From Streptomyces sp. NRRL S-337 (GTDB lineage Bacteria; Actinomycetota; Actinomycetes; Streptomycetales; Streptomycetaceae), in NCBI RefSeq assembly GCF_000720175.1, contig NZ_JOIX01000052.1, positions 1 to 50,751 on the forward strand: a stretch of 50,751 bases of DNA, given 5' to 3'. Of this stretch, positions 34,010 through 49,861 are shown piece after piece (within the stretch, counting starts at the first letter, position 1; the number at the start of each line of letters is the position of its first letter). Both the position numbers and the translations under genes were made by a program. The notes beneath the pieces are model-generated. The model ran no database searches, was not told the origin of the DNA, and worked only from the letters and a program-made list of their open reading frames with translations.

Positions 34010-35517
34010 CTGGCCGCCTCCTCGGTACACGACGCGCCGTCCACCGACAGCACCTCCGCCACCAGGTCCACGCCCTCGCTCGCCACCACCTTTGCTTCGA
34101 CCATACGACCCGGCGACAACTCCTGGCCGGTCGAGAGCAGGGTCACGCCGTCGGTCTCCGGCGCCTGGTGCGCGGCCCGCCCGACGAGACCGTCCTCGTC
34201 GTCGTCACGGTCGACCAGCACTCGCACCGTCTCGCCGATCCGCTCCTCCGCGCGCTGCGCGCTGAGCTCCTCGGCCAGCCGCGACACCTGGGCCAGCCGC
34301 TCGGCGACCTCGTCCGGGTCGAGCTTGTTCTCGTACGACGCGGCCTCGGTGCCGTCCTCGTCGGAGTAGCCGAAGACGCCGATGGCGTCGAGCCGGGCCT
34401 CGGTCAGGAAGCGCTCCAGCTCCGCCAGGTCGCCCTCGCTCTCCCCGGGGAAGCCCACGATGAAGTTGGACCGGACACCGGCCTGCGGCGCCTTCGTCCG
34501 GATCTGGGCGAGCAGCTCGAGGAAGCGGTCGGTGTCGCCGAAGCGCCGCATCGCCCGCAGCACACCGGGTGCCGAGTGCTGGAAGGAAAGGTCGAAGTAC
34601 GGCGCGACCTTGTCGGTCCCGGTCAGGACGTCGATCAGACCCGGTCGCATCTCGGCCGGCTGCAGATAGCTGACCCGGATCCGCTCGATGCCGTCGACGG
34701 CCGCCAGCTCGGGCAGCAGCGTCTCCAGCAGGCGGATGTCGCCGAGGTCCTTGCCGTAGGAGGTGTTGTTCTCGGAGACCAGCATGATCTCCTTGACGCC
34801 CTGCTCGGCCAGCCAGCGGGTCTCTCCGAGCACGTCGGAGGGCCGGCGGGAGATGAACGAGCCGCGGAAGGACGGGATGGCGCAGAACGTGCAGCGCCGG
34901 TCGCAGCCGGAGGCCAGCTTCACCGACGCCACCGGGCTGCTGCCGAGCCGGCGGCGCAGCGGGGCGCGCGGCCCGGAGGCGGGCGCGATGCCCTCCGGCA
35001 GGTCCTCGGGCGGGGCGGCCGGCGCCTCGGCCTGGGCGTGGCCGGGCAGCGCGACCCCGGCGGAGCCCTGCCGCTCGGCCGGGCTGATCGGCAGCAGCTT
35101 GCGGCGGTCGCGCGGGGTGTGCGAGGCGTGGACGCCGCCGCTGAGGATGGTCTGCAGCCGGTCGGAGATGTCGGCGTAGTCGTCGAAACCGAGCACGCCG
35201 TCGGCCTCGGGCAGCGCCTCGGCGAGCTCCTTGCCGTAGCGCTCGGCCATACAGCCGACGGCGACCACGGCCTGGGTTCTGCCGCCGCCCTCACGAGCCG
35301 CGGTCTTCAGATCATTGGCTTCCAGCAGGGCATCGACGGAGTCCTTCTTGGCGGCCTCGACGAACCCGCAGGTGTTGACGACGGCGACATCGGCTTCGGC
35401 GGCTTCCTCGACCAGCTCCCAGCCGTCCGCCGCCAGGCGGCCTGCGAGCTCCTCCGAGTCCACCTCGTTACGGGCGCAGCCAAGGGTGACAAGGGCGACG
35501 GTACGGCGTTCGGGCAT
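34006..35517 (-). CDS. rimO: Ribosomal protein S12 methylthiotransferase RimO
   Basis: Radical-SAM enzyme that methylthiolates an Asp of ribosomal protein S12, a sister of MiaB. Cys for the auxiliary cluster are C14, C50 and C89; the radical-[11 protein letters not shown] gives C205, C209 and C212; a TRAM domain is at the end. The linker between the first two domains (about residues 127-200) is a Pro/Ala/Arg-rich insertion that makes the protein 503 residues instead of the usual ~440. The ATG at 35517 begins [20 protein letters not shown]. Confidence 0.95.
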   Translation of the reverse strand: MPERRTVALVTLGCARNEVDSEELAGRLAADGWELVEEAAEADVAVVNTCGFVEAAKKDSVDALLEANDLKTAAREGGGRTQAVVAVGCMAERYGKELAEALPEADGVLGFDDYADISDRLQTILSGGVHASHTPRDRRKLLPISPAERQGSAGVALPGHAQAEAPAAPPEDLPEGIAPASGPRAPLRRRLGSSPVASVKLASGCDRRCTFCAIPSFRGSFISRRPSDVLGETRWLAEQGVKEIMLVSENNTSYGKDLGDIRLLETLLPELAAVDGIERIRVSYLQPAEMRPGLIDVLTGTDKVAPYFDLSFQHSAPGVLRAMRRFGDTDRFLELLAQIRTKAPQAGVRSNFIVGFPGESEGDLAELERFLTEARLDAIGVFGYSDEDGTEAASYENKLDPDEVAERLAQVSRLAEELSAQRAEERIGETVRVLVDRDDDEDGLVGRAAHQAPETDGVTLLSTGQELSPGRMVEAKVVASEGVDLVAEVLSVDGASCTEEAAR

Positions 35518-35622
35518 AGGCCTCAGCCTACTTCGTCCCGGACACCCCCTTCGCGCGCAGGTCTCCGCCGCCGGGCCCAGGGGCCCCGGGCCGGGCGGCG
35601 GACGCGGTCCGGAGCGTGGCGC

Positions 35623-36426
35623 TCAGCCCGCCTGGGGGTCCCCCGGCGTGTAGCTGAGCCGCTCGACGGGCCCCTTCTCACCGATCTCCTTGACCTCTTT
35701 GCCGTTGACGTACAGCTGTACGACCGGCGCATTGCCGAGGACCAGGTCGATCCGCTTCTTGTCGGTGATCGTCTTGGACTCGCCCTGCTTGAGCAGGCTG
35801 TCCTCCAGCAGCTTGCCGTTGGCGTCCTTGGCGGAGACCCAGCTCTGGCCGTCCTTGGCGGTGACCTTGATCGTCACCTTGTCCTTCGGCAGCCCGGCGA
35901 CCGCACTGTCGGACGGCTCCGGCAGCGGCGGCTTGATCGTCGAGGGATGGCGGGTGGGCGCCGGCGCGGGCTTGGCGTGCGAATCGGACGCGATCGGACT
36001 GTTGTCGCTCTTGTCGCCGCCGGTGAAGAGCGTGAAGCCGGCGAAACCGACCACCGCGACGATCGCCGCGACCATCGCCGCCGTCCAGTTCGGGCGGCGC
36101 GGCTCGGAGCGGATCCGGTCGGCCTCGTAGATCGGGGCGGCCAGGTCGGTCGGCGTCGGCCGGCCGCCGTGCTCGGCGTCGAAGTGCGCGATCAGCGGGC
36201 CGGGGTCGAGCGAGACGGCGCGGGCGAGCGTTCTGATGTGCCCCCGGGCGTAGACGTCACCGCCGCAGCGCGAGAAGTCGTCCTGCTCGATCGCGTGCAC
36301 GATGGGGATGCGCACCCGTGTCGTCGTACTGACCTCTTCGACGGTCAGTCCCGCGGCGATACGGGCCTGCTGGAGGGCGCGACCGACGGAAGGCCGGTCA
36401 GCTTCGGGGGAGTTGCCGATGGACAC
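35623..36426 (-). CDS. RodZ-like membrane protein with cytoplasmic helix-turn-helix
   Basis: A 267-residue protein: a helix-turn-helix at ~12-75 (VGRALQQARIAAGLTVEEVS), one transmembrane helix (~115-135), a Pro-rich linker and an extracellular DUF4115 domain with VTIKVTAKDGQSWVSAKDAN. This is the RodZ layout, which in rod-shaped bacteria links MreB to the wall. The GTG at 36426 is the start. It lies between ftsK and rimO on the same strand. The 226 bases to ftsK hold only a CCCCGCGGGG palindrome at about 36534. Confidence 0.88.
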   Translation of the reverse strand: MSIGNSPEADRPSVGRALQQARIAAGLTVEEVSTTTRVRIPIVHAIEQDDFSRCGGDVYARGHIRTLARAVSLDPGPLIAHFDAEHGGRPTPTDLAAPIYEADRIRSEPRRPNWTAAMVAAIVAVVGFAGFTLFTGGDKSDNSPIASDSHAKPAPAPTRHPSTIKPPLPEPSDSAVAGLPKDKVTIKVTAKDGQSWVSAKDANGKLLEDSLLKQGESKTITDKKRIDLVLGNAPVVQLYVNGKEVKEIGEKGPVERLSYTPGDPQAG

Positions 36427-36652
36427 GGGCGGCGCCTTTCGAGCGTGTAGCCACCTGCTGGAAGCTCAGTCTAGGGGTGGAGCGAAAGGGTCGGGCAAGC
36501 GGGAGAGCTCGGTTTGTACGCCATCAGAACGCCCCGCGGGGGTGCCGTGCGGGTTGATGATGAAGCATCGTTCCCTCGCCTCCCTCAACTTGACGTGTCG
36601 GCAGGAGAAACGGTTGCTTGCGTCTCCCGTACGGGTGACCCGGATGTCTGTG

Positions 36653-39466
36653 CTACTCCGTAGCCTCCCCCCGGATCACCGCCAGCACTCCGTCCAGTTC
36701 GTCAGGTTTCACAAGAACGTCACGAGCCTTCGACCCCTCGCTGGGCCCGACGATGTTGCGCGACTCCATCAGGTCCATCAGCCGGCCGGCCTTCGCGAAG
36801 CCCACCCGCAGCTTGCGCTGGAGCATCGACGTCGACCCGAACTGGGTGGAAACCACCAGCTCAGCGGCCTGACACAGCAGGTCGAGGTCATCGCCGATGT
36901 CCTCGTCGATCTCCTTCTTCTGCTTGCTGCCCACCGTCACGTCGTCCCGGAAGACCGGGGCCATCTGGTCCTTGCAGTGCTTGACCACGGCGTGGACCTC
37001 GGCCTCGGTGACGAACGCGCCCTGCATACGCGTCGGCTTGTTCGCCCCCATCGGCAGGAACAGCCCGTCACCCTTGCCGATCAGCTTCTCGGCACCCGGC
37101 TGGTCGAGGATGACCCGGCTGTCGGCCAGCGAGGACGTGGCGAACGCGAGCCGCGAGGGCACATTGGCCTTGATCAGGCCGGTCACGACGTCGACGGACG
37201 GCCGCTGGGTGGCGAGCACCAAATGGATGCCGGCGGCCCGGGCGAGCTGGGTGATGCGGACGATGGAGTCCTCCACGTCGCGCGGCGCGACCATCATCAG
37301 GTCCGCCAGCTCGTCGACGATCACCAGCAGGTACGGGTAGGGCGCCAGCTCCCGCTCGCTGCCCTCGGGCGCGCTGATCCTGCCGTCGCGCACCGCCTCG
37401 TTGAAGTCGTCGATGTGCCGGAAGCCGTAGGCCGCCAGGTCGTCGTAGCGCAGGTCCATCTCGCGCACCACCCACTGCAGCGCCTCCGCGGCCCGCTTGG
37501 GGTTGGTGATGATCGGCGTGATCAGGTGCGGGATGCCCTCGTAGGCGGTCAGCTCGACGCGCTTGGGGTCGACCAGCACCATCCGGACGTCCTCCGGGGT
37601 GGCGCGCATCATCACCGAGGTGATCAGGCAGTTGATGCAGGACGACTTGCCGGAGCCGGTGGCGCCGGCCACCAGCATGTGCGGCATCTTCGCGAGCGAG
37701 TGCATGACGTACCCGCCCTCGACGTCCTTGCCGAAGGCCACCAGCATCGGATCGTCGTCCTCGGCGGATTCCGCGAGCCGCAGCACGTCGCCGAGGTTGA
37801 CCATCTCGCGGTCGGTGTTGGGGATCTCGATGCCGACCGCGGACTTGCCCGGGATCGGGCTGATGATCCGGACGTCGGGGCTGGCCACCGCGTACGCGAT
37901 GTTCTTCGCCAGCGCGGTGATCTTCTCGACCTTGACGGCCGGACCCAGCTCGACCTCGTAGCGGGTGACCGTCGGACCGCGGGTGAAACCGGTGACCGCG
38001 GCGTCGACCTTGAACTCCTGGAAGACCGTGGTCAGCGCGGCCACTATGGCGTCGTTCGCGGCGCTGCGGGTCTTGCCCGGCCCGCCCCGCTCCAGCAGGT
38101 CCAGCGACGGCAGCGCATAGGTGATGTCCCCGGACAGCTGGAGCTGCTCGGCGCGCGGCGGCAGCTCGCCGGAGGGCTCGGGCGGGGCCTTGGTGAAGTC
38201 CGGTACGGACGCGGTGGGCGGCTCCTCGGCAGGCGTCGGCTCCGGCTTCGGCCCGGCGCCGCGGGCCGGCGGGACCGTACCGCTCTCCTCCGACGTGTCC
38301 GCGCCGTCGTGCTCGCGGTGCTCGGTCGAGATGCCGCTGCTGAGCCCGGCCACGAGCGGGGAAGGCTGGACGCCGTGCAGCACCGCGCCGTCCAGCGCCG
38401 CGGCGGCTGCGGCGGCCACGTCCACCGCGTCCATCGGCCGGTCCGCGGCGGGCTGTACGGAGCTCCGGCGCGGTCGCCGCCGCTTGGCCAGCGCCGCCTC
38501 CTCCAGGGAGTCCGGGTCGGCCGGGGCGGACGCCGCGGGGGTACGGCGGCGGGGGCCGCGCGCGGGCTGCTCGCGCCAGTCCTCGGCGTACTCCTCGGCC
38601 TCGTCGAAGTCCACCTCCTCCTCCAGGGGGTGCACCACGCCCAGCCGCACGCCGAGCGCCCGCAGCCGCTGCGGGATCGCGTTGACCGGGGTCGCGGTGA
38701 CCACCAGCAGCCCGAAGACCGTCAGCAGCACCAGCAGCGCCACGGCCAGGGTCTGGCCGACGGTGAAGATCAGCGGCTTGGAGGCGACCCACCCGAGGTA
38801 GCCGCCGGCGTCCTGTATGGCCGCGAAACCATCGCCGCGCCCCGGCGAGCCGCAGGCCATCGCGACCTGCCCGAGGACGCCGACGACCAGCGCCGACAGC
38901 CCGATGACGATCCGTCCGTTGGCCTCCGGCTGCTCCGGGTGCCGGATGAGCCGCACCGCGATGCCGCCGAGCAGTATCGGGACGACCAGGTCGAGACGGC
39001 CGAACGCGCCGGTCACCAGCAGTTCGACGAGGTCGCCGACCGGACCGGAGAGGTTGGACCAGGTGCCGGCCGCGATCACCAGTGCCAGACCGAGCAGCCC
39101 GAGGGCCAGGCCGTCCTTGCGGTGCGCCGGGTCGAGGTTCTTCGCGCCGCGGCCCATCCCGCGGAACACCGCTCCGATGGCGTGGGCGATCCCCAGCCAG
39201 CAGGCGCGGACCAGGCGGTACACCCCGCCGGTCGGGGACGGTGCCGGTCTGGGCGGGGCCTTCTTGACGGGCGCCTTCTTGGCCGGGGCCTTCTTGGCCG
39301 GGGCCTTCTTGGCCGGGACCTTTTTCGCCGCGGCCTTCTTGGCGGGCGGTTTCGCGGGCGCCTTCTTCGCTGCGGTCTTCTTGGCCGCGCCCCCGGACCG
39401 TCCGGCGCGCTGCTTCGAGGGGCCCGCCGTGCTCTGGGTTCCCTTGCCGGACGTACGTGAGGCCAT
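36653..39466 (-). CDS. ftsK: DNA translocase FtsK
   Basis: A 937-residue septal DNA pump. The N-terminus is a ~75-residue Lys/Ala/Pro-rich, histone H1-like stretch, followed by four or so transmembrane helices (~115-260), a long acidic/Ala-rich linker and the motor. Walker A is GATGSGKS, Walker [14 protein letters not shown], and the winged-helix gamma domain ends the protein ([20 protein letters not shown]). In Streptomyces FtsK clears DNA from sporulation septa. ATG 39466 is chosen because MASRTS begins the conserved part, though no good ribosome-binding site precedes it. Confidence 0.95.
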   Translation of the reverse strand: MASRTSGKGTQSTAGPSKQRAGRSGGAAKKTAAKKAPAKPPAKKAAAKKVPAKKAPAKKAPAKKAPVKKAPPRPAPSPTGGVYRLVRACWLGIAHAIGAVFRGMGRGAKNLDPAHRKDGLALGLLGLALVIAAGTWSNLSGPVGDLVELLVTGAFGRLDLVVPILLGGIAVRLIRHPEQPEANGRIVIGLSALVVGVLGQVAMACGSPGRGDGFAAIQDAGGYLGWVASKPLIFTVGQTLAVALLVLLTVFGLLVVTATPVNAIPQRLRALGVRLGVVHPLEEEVDFDEAEEYAEDWREQPARGPRRRTPAASAPADPDSLEEAALAKRRRPRRSSVQPAADRPMDAVDVAAAAAAALDGAVLHGVQPSPLVAGLSSGISTEHREHDGADTSEESGTVPPARGAGPKPEPTPAEEPPTASVPDFTKAPPEPSGELPPRAEQLQLSGDITYALPSLDLLERGGPGKTRSAANDAIVAALTTVFQEFKVDAAVTGFTRGPTVTRYEVELGPAVKVEKITALAKNIAYAVASPDVRIISPIPGKSAVGIEIPNTDREMVNLGDVLRLAESAEDDDPMLVAFGKDVEGGYVMHSLAKMPHMLVAGATGSGKSSCINCLITSVMMRATPEDVRMVLVDPKRVELTAYEGIPHLITPIITNPKRAAEALQWVVREMDLRYDDLAAYGFRHIDDFNEAVRDGRISAPEGSERELAPYPYLLVIVDELADLMMVAPRDVEDSIVRITQLARAAGIHLVLATQRPSVDVVTGLIKANVPSRLAFATSSLADSRVILDQPGAEKLIGKGDGLFLPMGANKPTRMQGAFVTEAEVHAVVKHCKDQMAPVFRDDVTVGSKQKKEIDEDIGDDLDLLCQAAELVVSTQFGSTSMLQRKLRVGFAKAGRLMDLMESRNIVGPSEGSKARDVLVKPDELDGVLAVIRGEATE
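39256..39360 (-). repeat. 15-bp tandem repeat encoding the FtsK Lys-Ala-Pro tail
   Basis: Seven in-frame units start every 15 bases from 39256 (consensus GGGCCTTCTTGGCCG on the plus strand); the copies at 39286 and 39301 are identical. They encode AKKAP-type pentamers. Confidence 0.85.
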
Positions 39467-39580
39467 GGCGACGAGATTACAGGCGATCGCGGGCATGACA
39501 CGAGCGCACGGCGCTTCACCCATCCGTGTCGCGCGCCCGTCTCATGAAGGGGCGTCAGCAGCCCGCGGGCCGCCCCGCGC

Positions 39581-40240
39581 TCACCCCGTGGTGGCCCCGG
39601 CCCCGGGCTCCAGGGCGTCCAGCGCCCGGCGCAGCCCGGTGAGTTTGCGCTCCAGGTGGGCCGCGGTGGCCACCGCTGCGGCGTCCGCGGTCTCGTCCAG
39701 CTGCTTGGACAGCGCCTCCGCCTGCTCCTCGACCGCCGCCAGCCGCGCGGACAGCTCGGCGAGCAGCCCCGCCGACTCCCTCGCCTCGTCGGCGCTGGGC
39801 CGGCCGCCCTCCAGCTGCAGCCTCAGCAGGGATGCCTGCTCCCGCAGTTGGCAGTTCTTCATGTATAGCTCGACGAAGACCGAGACCTTCGCGCGCAGCA
39901 CCCACGGGTCGAACGGCTTGGAGATGTAGTCCACCGCGCCGGCCGCGTAGCCGCGGAAGGTGTGGTGCGGACCGTGGTTGATGGCCGTGAGGAAGATGAT
40001 CGGGATGTCACGGGTGCGCTCACGCCGCTTGATGTGCGCGGCGGTCTCGAAACCGTCCATGCCCGGCATCTGCACATCGAGCAGAATCACCGCGAAATCG
40101 TCCGTGAGCAGTGCTTTGAGCGCTTCCTCCCCGGACGATGCCCGCACCAGTGTCTGATCGAGCGCGGAGAGGATCGCCTCCAGCGCCAGCAGATTCTCCG
40201 GCCGGTCATCGACCAGGAGGATCTTGGCCTTCTGCACCAT
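39581..40240 (-). CDS. osaB: Response regulator OsaB
   Basis: A 219-residue protein: a receiver domain at ~1-125 (KILLVDDRPENL, phosphorylated Asp in ILLDVQMPGMDG, SKPF Lys) followed by a coiled-coil region and no DNA-binding domain. In S. coelicolor OsaB is required for osmoadaptation and development and lies beside the kinase OsaA, as here. The ATG at 40240 has GGAGG seven bases upstream; the longer frame to 40447 covers the 256-base gap to osaA, which probably carries its promoter. Confidence 0.93.
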   Translation of the reverse strand: MVQKAKILLVDDRPENLLALEAILSALDQTLVRASSGEEALKALLTDDFAVILLDVQMPGMDGFETAAHIKRRERTRDIPIIFLTAINHGPHHTFRGYAAGAVDYISKPFDPWVLRAKVSVFVELYMKNCQLREQASLLRLQLEGGRPSADEARESAGLLAELSARLAAVEEQAEALSKQLDETADAAAVATAAHLERKLTGLRRALDALEPGAGATTG

Positions 40241-40496
40241 GGCCCGTCCTCCTCGCCCCGGCAGTGAACCGGACGCCGCCCCAGGGGACGACTCCGTCAT
40301 GCCGCCCGTCCTTGTGCCGGTCATGGTAGCTGCACCCCGCCTGTCGCCACACCCTGTCACCGCGATGTCACTGTGCACGTAGCAGAAACGCAGACAGAGA
40401 CGAGAAGGTTCCCCGGATCCGGGGCCTCCACACGTCCGCCGCCACACTCCGTCAGCACGCGATGATCCTCATTCCGGCTCCATACTGGACGCCCTC

Positions 40497-46016
<5,520 letters not shown>

Positions 46017-46281
46017 CGTGTCCCTCCCGCAGGGTCGACCGTTCTACCCGGGCTTTCTCTTGATACTTGCCCAGTGTTTCACCATGGCCCAACCAGGCCA
46101 TAACAGTTCGGCAGCATCGCACACCGTCCCACGGCACGATTGGGGCGGAAACACACGTGACCGGCATCCTCGGCCGCGGCGAAGGTAAGTAACCTGGCAT
46201 ACGGCTGTCCACCCGCCCCGTGACCACGCGTACGGGCGGTGGCACGAGCACACCAGGTATTTCCGGAGGGGCGCCGCGACC

Positions 46282-48966
46282 ATGGGGGAGCAGATCACCG
46301 ACACACGCATGAGGAGACCAGTGATCACCGCGCGGGCCGCCGCAACCTTCGAGCCGGTCGGGCGCTCGGTCGCCACCGCCCGTGCGTTCGTCCGCGACAC
46401 CCTCCAGGGCTGGGGCTGCGCCGACATCATCGACGACGCCGTCGTCCTCACCAGCGAGCTGGTCACCAACGCCGTCGTGCACGCCGGCACCGCCGCGGAC
46501 GTCCTGTGCCAGCGCGACGACGACGGCGTGAAGATCTCCGTCGCCGACCGTTACCCCGAACGGGAAATCCCGCTCCAGAACGCCGGCCAGGTCATCGTCC
46601 ACCCGGACCGCGAGGGCGGCCGCGGACTGCTCCTGTGCGGCGCCCTCGCCACCCGCTGGGGCGTCGAATACAGCCCCGCCCAGAAATACGTCTGGTTCCA
46701 GCTCGACCTCCCCGAGCGCCCCGCCGGCACCCGCTCCGCCGGCCCCGCCCTCCCCGTCGACGCCCTCCCGGTCACCGACAGCCGGGTCCGCGTCGCGGTG
46801 ATCCAGATCGACCGCGGCGGCTGCATCAGCTTCTGGAACGAGGACGCCCAGGCCCTCTTCGCCTACGACCCCGAGCAGGTCATCGGCAAACCCCTCACCG
46901 ACTTCGCCGCCTGGCCGCACACCCCCGGCACCGGCACCGGCATCGCCGAGGCGCTCCAGCTCTCCCGGTGGGAAGGCTCCTACGGCATGCGCGGCGCCGA
47001 CGGCCGGGTCGTCCCCGTCTACGCCTCCCACCTGCGCGTCCGCGACGCCGACGGCGAGGCCTCCACGGTCTGCCTGCTGGTCCGCGACCACGAACGCGCG
47101 ATCCTCCAGAGCCCCCAGCGCACCCCCGCCGACGACACCGCCTCGCACACCGGCCAGGCCGCCCAGTCGTCGGCCCACCCCTCCGACCCGTTCGAGGTCT
47201 TCATCGGCTCGCCGGCTCCCGACGACCTCGACGGCCTGCTCCAGCGCACCGTCGAACGCGCCCGCGACATGCTCGACGGCGACGCCGCCTACCTCCTGCT
47301 CGCCACCGACGACGAGACCGAACTGGAGGTCCGCGCCTCCACGGGCCTGCCCTCCGCCCGCCAGCGCTTCGCCCGGGTCCCCGTCGAGGCCGGCTCCGGA
47401 CGCTACGGCTCCGCCCGGATGCCCGCCGTCCACGAGGACCTCACCGCCGTCCCCGGCGCCGTCCCCCTGCTCAGCGGCACGGGCATGCGCTCCGTCGTCA
47501 CCGTCCCCCTCAAGGTCGAAGGACGGCTGACCGGCTCCCTCGGCGTGGCCGCCGAGAACCCCGGCCGCTACACCAACGAAGAGGCCCTCCGCCTCCAGTT
47601 CGCCGCCGACCGCATCGCCCTCGCCGTCGAACGCGCCCGGCTGACCGAACTCGAAAAGCTCCGCCGCGGCTCGCTGTCCTTCCTCGTCGAGGCGTCCGAC
47701 CTGCTGGCCGGCACCCTCGACCGCGACCAGACCCTGGCCCTGATGGCCCAGATGACGGTCCCCACCCTCGCCACGTGGTGCGCCGTCTACACCGTCGCCG
47801 ACCAGGCCTCCGAACCCGAGCTGTCGTACGTCCTGCACGAGGACGAGGACCGCATCGACGGGCTGAAGACCCTCCTGATGAAGGTCGACCCGCCCGAGCC
47901 GGTCCCCACCCCCGGCGCCCGCATCTGGACCGCCCCCAGCGACGCCGCCCACGACGCCGCCCTGCGCACCTCCATGCGCAGCCTCGGCCTGGGCAACGCC
48001 GCCCGCCCCTCCAGCGGCCCCGGCGCCACCCTCGCCACCGCCGCCGCGGTCGGCGGCGAGACCGTCGTACTCCCCCTCGTCGCCCGCAACCGCGTGATCG
48101 GCATGCTCACCCTCGGCAAGCCCACCGAGGAGCACTTCCGCCAGGAGATCCTCGAACTCGCCGAGGACCTCTCCCGCCGGGCCGCCCTCGCCCTGGACAA
48201 CGCCCGCCTCTACTCCGAGCGCACGGCCATCAGCCAGTCCCTCCAGCGCAGCCTGCTGCCCCCGGAGCTGCCCGACATCGCCGGCGTCGAGGTCGAGGTC
48301 ATCTACCGCGCGGCCGGCGAGGGCAACGAGGTCGGCGGCGACTTCTACGACCTCTTCCCGATCCGCGACGGCGCCTACGGCTTCGCCATCGGCGACGTCT
48401 GCGGCACCGGCCCGGAAGCCGCCGCCGTCACCGGCCTCGCCCGGCACGCCCTGCGCCTGCTCGCCCGCGAGGGCTTCGGCGGCCCCGCCGTCCTGGAGCG
48501 GCTCAACGCCGCCATCCTCGACGAAGGAGCCCGCAGCCGCTTCCTGACCCTCCTTTACGGCGAGCTCTGGCCCCAGGACGACGGCAGCGCCCTCCTCAAG
48601 GTCGTCTGCGCCGGCCACCCGCTGCCGCTCCGGCTGCGCCAGGACGGCACGGTCGAACCAGCCGCCGAACCCCAGCCCCTGCTGGGCGTCATGGACGACC
48701 TCGAACTGTACGAGCAGACCGTCACCCTGGACCCGGGCGACGTCCTGCTGTGCGTCACCGACGGCGTCACGGAGCGCCGCGAGGGCGCCCGCATGCTCGG
48801 CGACGACGGCCTCACCGACGTCCTGACGACCTGCACCGGCCTGACCGCCGGCGCCGTCGCCGCCCGCGTCCTGCGCGCCGTGGAACGCTTCGCCGCCGAA
48901 CCGGCCTCCGACGACATGGCCATCCTCGCCATGCGCGTCCCCGAGCCCCAGCCCCAGACCGGCTGA
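46282..48966 (+). CDS. osaC: Multidomain anti-sigma kinase/PP2C phosphatase OsaC
   Basis: An 894-residue soluble signalling protein: an RsbW-like ATPase (~20-142, with TSELVTNAVVHAG and GGRGLLLCG), a PAS domain (~165-270), two GAF domains (~310-440 and ~475-645) and a SpoIIE-type PP2C phosphatase (~670-885, with GGDFYD, GDVCGTGPEA and SDDMAILAM). In S. coelicolor OsaC modulates sigma B and ends the osmotic response. It diverges from osaA. ATG 46282 has GGAGGGG upstream; a GTG at 46321 with GGAG four bases upstream is an equally plausible start and gives a normal RsbW N-terminus. Confidence 0.92.
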   Translation: MGEQITDTRMRRPVITARAAATFEPVGRSVATARAFVRDTLQGWGCADIIDDAVVLTSELVTNAVVHAGTAADVLCQRDDDGVKISVADRYPEREIPLQNAGQVIVHPDREGGRGLLLCGALATRWGVEYSPAQKYVWFQLDLPERPAGTRSAGPALPVDALPVTDSRVRVAVIQIDRGGCISFWNEDAQALFAYDPEQVIGKPLTDFAAWPHTPGTGTGIAEALQLSRWEGSYGMRGADGRVVPVYASHLRVRDADGEASTVCLLVRDHERAILQSPQRTPADDTASHTGQAAQSSAHPSDPFEVFIGSPAPDDLDGLLQRTVERARDMLDGDAAYLLLATDDETELEVRASTGLPSARQRFARVPVEAGSGRYGSARMPAVHEDLTAVPGAVPLLSGTGMRSVVTVPLKVEGRLTGSLGVAAENPGRYTNEEALRLQFAADRIALAVERARLTELEKLRRGSLSFLVEASDLLAGTLDRDQTLALMAQMTVPTLATWCAVYTVADQASEPELSYVLHEDEDRIDGLKTLLMKVDPPEPVPTPGARIWTAPSDAAHDAALRTSMRSLGLGNAARPSSGPGATLATAAAVGGETVVLPLVARNRVIGMLTLGKPTEEHFRQEILELAEDLSRRAALALDNARLYSERTAISQSLQRSLLPPELPDIAGVEVEVIYRAAGEGNEVGGDFYDLFPIRDGAYGFAIGDVCGTGPEAAAVTGLARHALRLLAREGFGGPAVLERLNAAILDEGARSRFLTLLYGELWPQDDGSALLKVVCAGHPLPLRLRQDGTVEPAAEPQPLLGVMDDLELYEQTVTLDPGDVLLCVTDGVTERREGARMLGDDGLTDVLTTCTGLTAGAVAARVLRAVERFAAEPASDDMAILAMRVPEPQPQTG

Positions 48967-48970
48967 CCCC

Positions 48971-49000
48971 GGGGCGGGCCACCGCCGTGTGACCCGCCCC
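48971..49000 (+). terminator. Hairpin after osaC
   Basis: GGGGCGGG (48971-48978) pairs with CCCGCCCC (48993-49000) over a 14-base loop, just past the osaC stop. No T-run. Confidence 0.6.
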
Positions 49001-49109
49001 AAACCCCCGCGGCCGCCCGCCCAGGACCACCGGCAACCTTGCGCGCGGTGCAGGACACCTCTGACCGCCCTGCACTGGAGTCCTCCCCAGGCCCGCACAC
49101 GATCGGCCC

Positions 49110-49642
49110 ATGCCCACCACCACCGGCGATCAGCTCGCCGTCGTCAGCCGGACCGGCTCCACCGTCACCTTCTTCGACTCCACCGGCCACGAGGTGCTCA
49201 ACGTCCTCGACATGCCCCCGCAGCCCCACGAACTCTGCTTCGACCCTGACCGCCGGCTGCTGTACTGGTCAGCGTCGAAGCCACCGACACCGAGCCCGGC
49301 GGCGTGGTGATCCTCGACAGCCGCACGCACGCCCGCCTCGGCCGTATCCCCGCCATGCCACCCGGCCCGCACTGGCTCGTCGTCACCCCCGACGGCCGGC
49401 GCGGCTACACCACCAACAAGGAGGCCCCGTTCCGACGGCCGCCAGTTGATCGTCGCAACCCCCAAGGCCGACTTCGCCCCCCGGAACCCGGCCGAACCGG
49501 CCCTCCGCATCATCGACACCATCTCCGACGAGACCGTCCGCACTCTGCCGACCAAGGGCCACGTCTGGCCACCCTCGGCCCCGAGCACACCGGCATTTCC
49601 GGGGCACACGGCCTGGCCTATATCGAGGCCGCACAGAACTGA
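49110..49642 (+). pseudogene. Decayed YncE-like beta-propeller gene
   Basis: Translation in three frames gives one continuous YncE/lactonase-type beta-propeller product. Frame 1 from ATG 49110 reads MPTTTGDQLAVVSRTGSTVT up to ~49265; frame 2 continues VEATDTEPGGVVILDSRTHA to ~49431; frame 3 continues DGRQLIVATPKADFA to ~49567; frame 2 resumes to the stop at 49642 (LGPEHTGISGAHGLAYIEAA). Frame changes are -1 (or +2) near 49264, +1 near 49432 (an extra C) and -1 near 49568. At ~175 residues it is also about half the family's length, so internal parts are deleted. Intact Streptomyces homologues occur, as I recall. Confidence 0.85.
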
Positions 49643-49690
49643 GGTGAACTGAGGAGAACTGAGGCCCCCTCACCCGCGGCCACATACGAC

Positions 49691-49720
49691 AAAGGCCCCC
49701 GCCATTCGGCGAGGGCCTTT
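49691..49720. terminator. Terminator beyond tRNA-Thr
   Basis: A 13-bp stem (49691-49703 with 49708-49720, one mismatch) with an ATTC loop; AAA opens and TTT closes it. It lies nine bases past the tRNA 3' end on the minus strand and also ends the region after the pseudogene. Confidence 0.85.
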
Positions 49721-49728
49721 GCGTCTTG

Positions 49729-49801
49729 AGCCCCAATACGGAATCGAACCGTAGACCTTCTCCTTACCATGGAGACGCTCTGCCGACTGAGCTATTGGGG
49801 C
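49729..49801 (-). tRNA. tRNA-Thr (anticodon GGU)
   Basis: A 73-base cloverleaf on the minus strand: acceptor arm GCCCCAA/TTGGGGC, D arm GCTC/GAGC, anticodon stem TCTCC/GGAGA with loop ATGGTAA (anticodon GGT, 49766-49768), T arm with GGTTCGATTCC. No CCA is encoded. It reads ACC and ACU. Confidence 0.97.
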
Positions 49802-49815
49802 CGGCAACAGAAAGA

Positions 49816-49845
49816 ATATTACCCCAACTCCGCGGCGTTCACGAA
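49816..49845 (-). promoter_or_regulatory. Candidate tRNA-Thr promoter
   Basis: TAATAT at 49821-49816 lies 15 bases before the tRNA 5' end, with TTCGTG at 49845-49840 18 bases upstream as a weak -35. The A/T-rich patch stands out in this GC-rich DNA. Confidence 0.5.
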
Positions 49846-49861
49846 CCACCCCGGCCCGCTC

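Noticed and set aside
46017..46281. Sigma-B-type promoters between osaA and osaC
   Set aside because: No convincing GNNT with a GGGTAT-like -10 at the right distance was found on either strand by eye.
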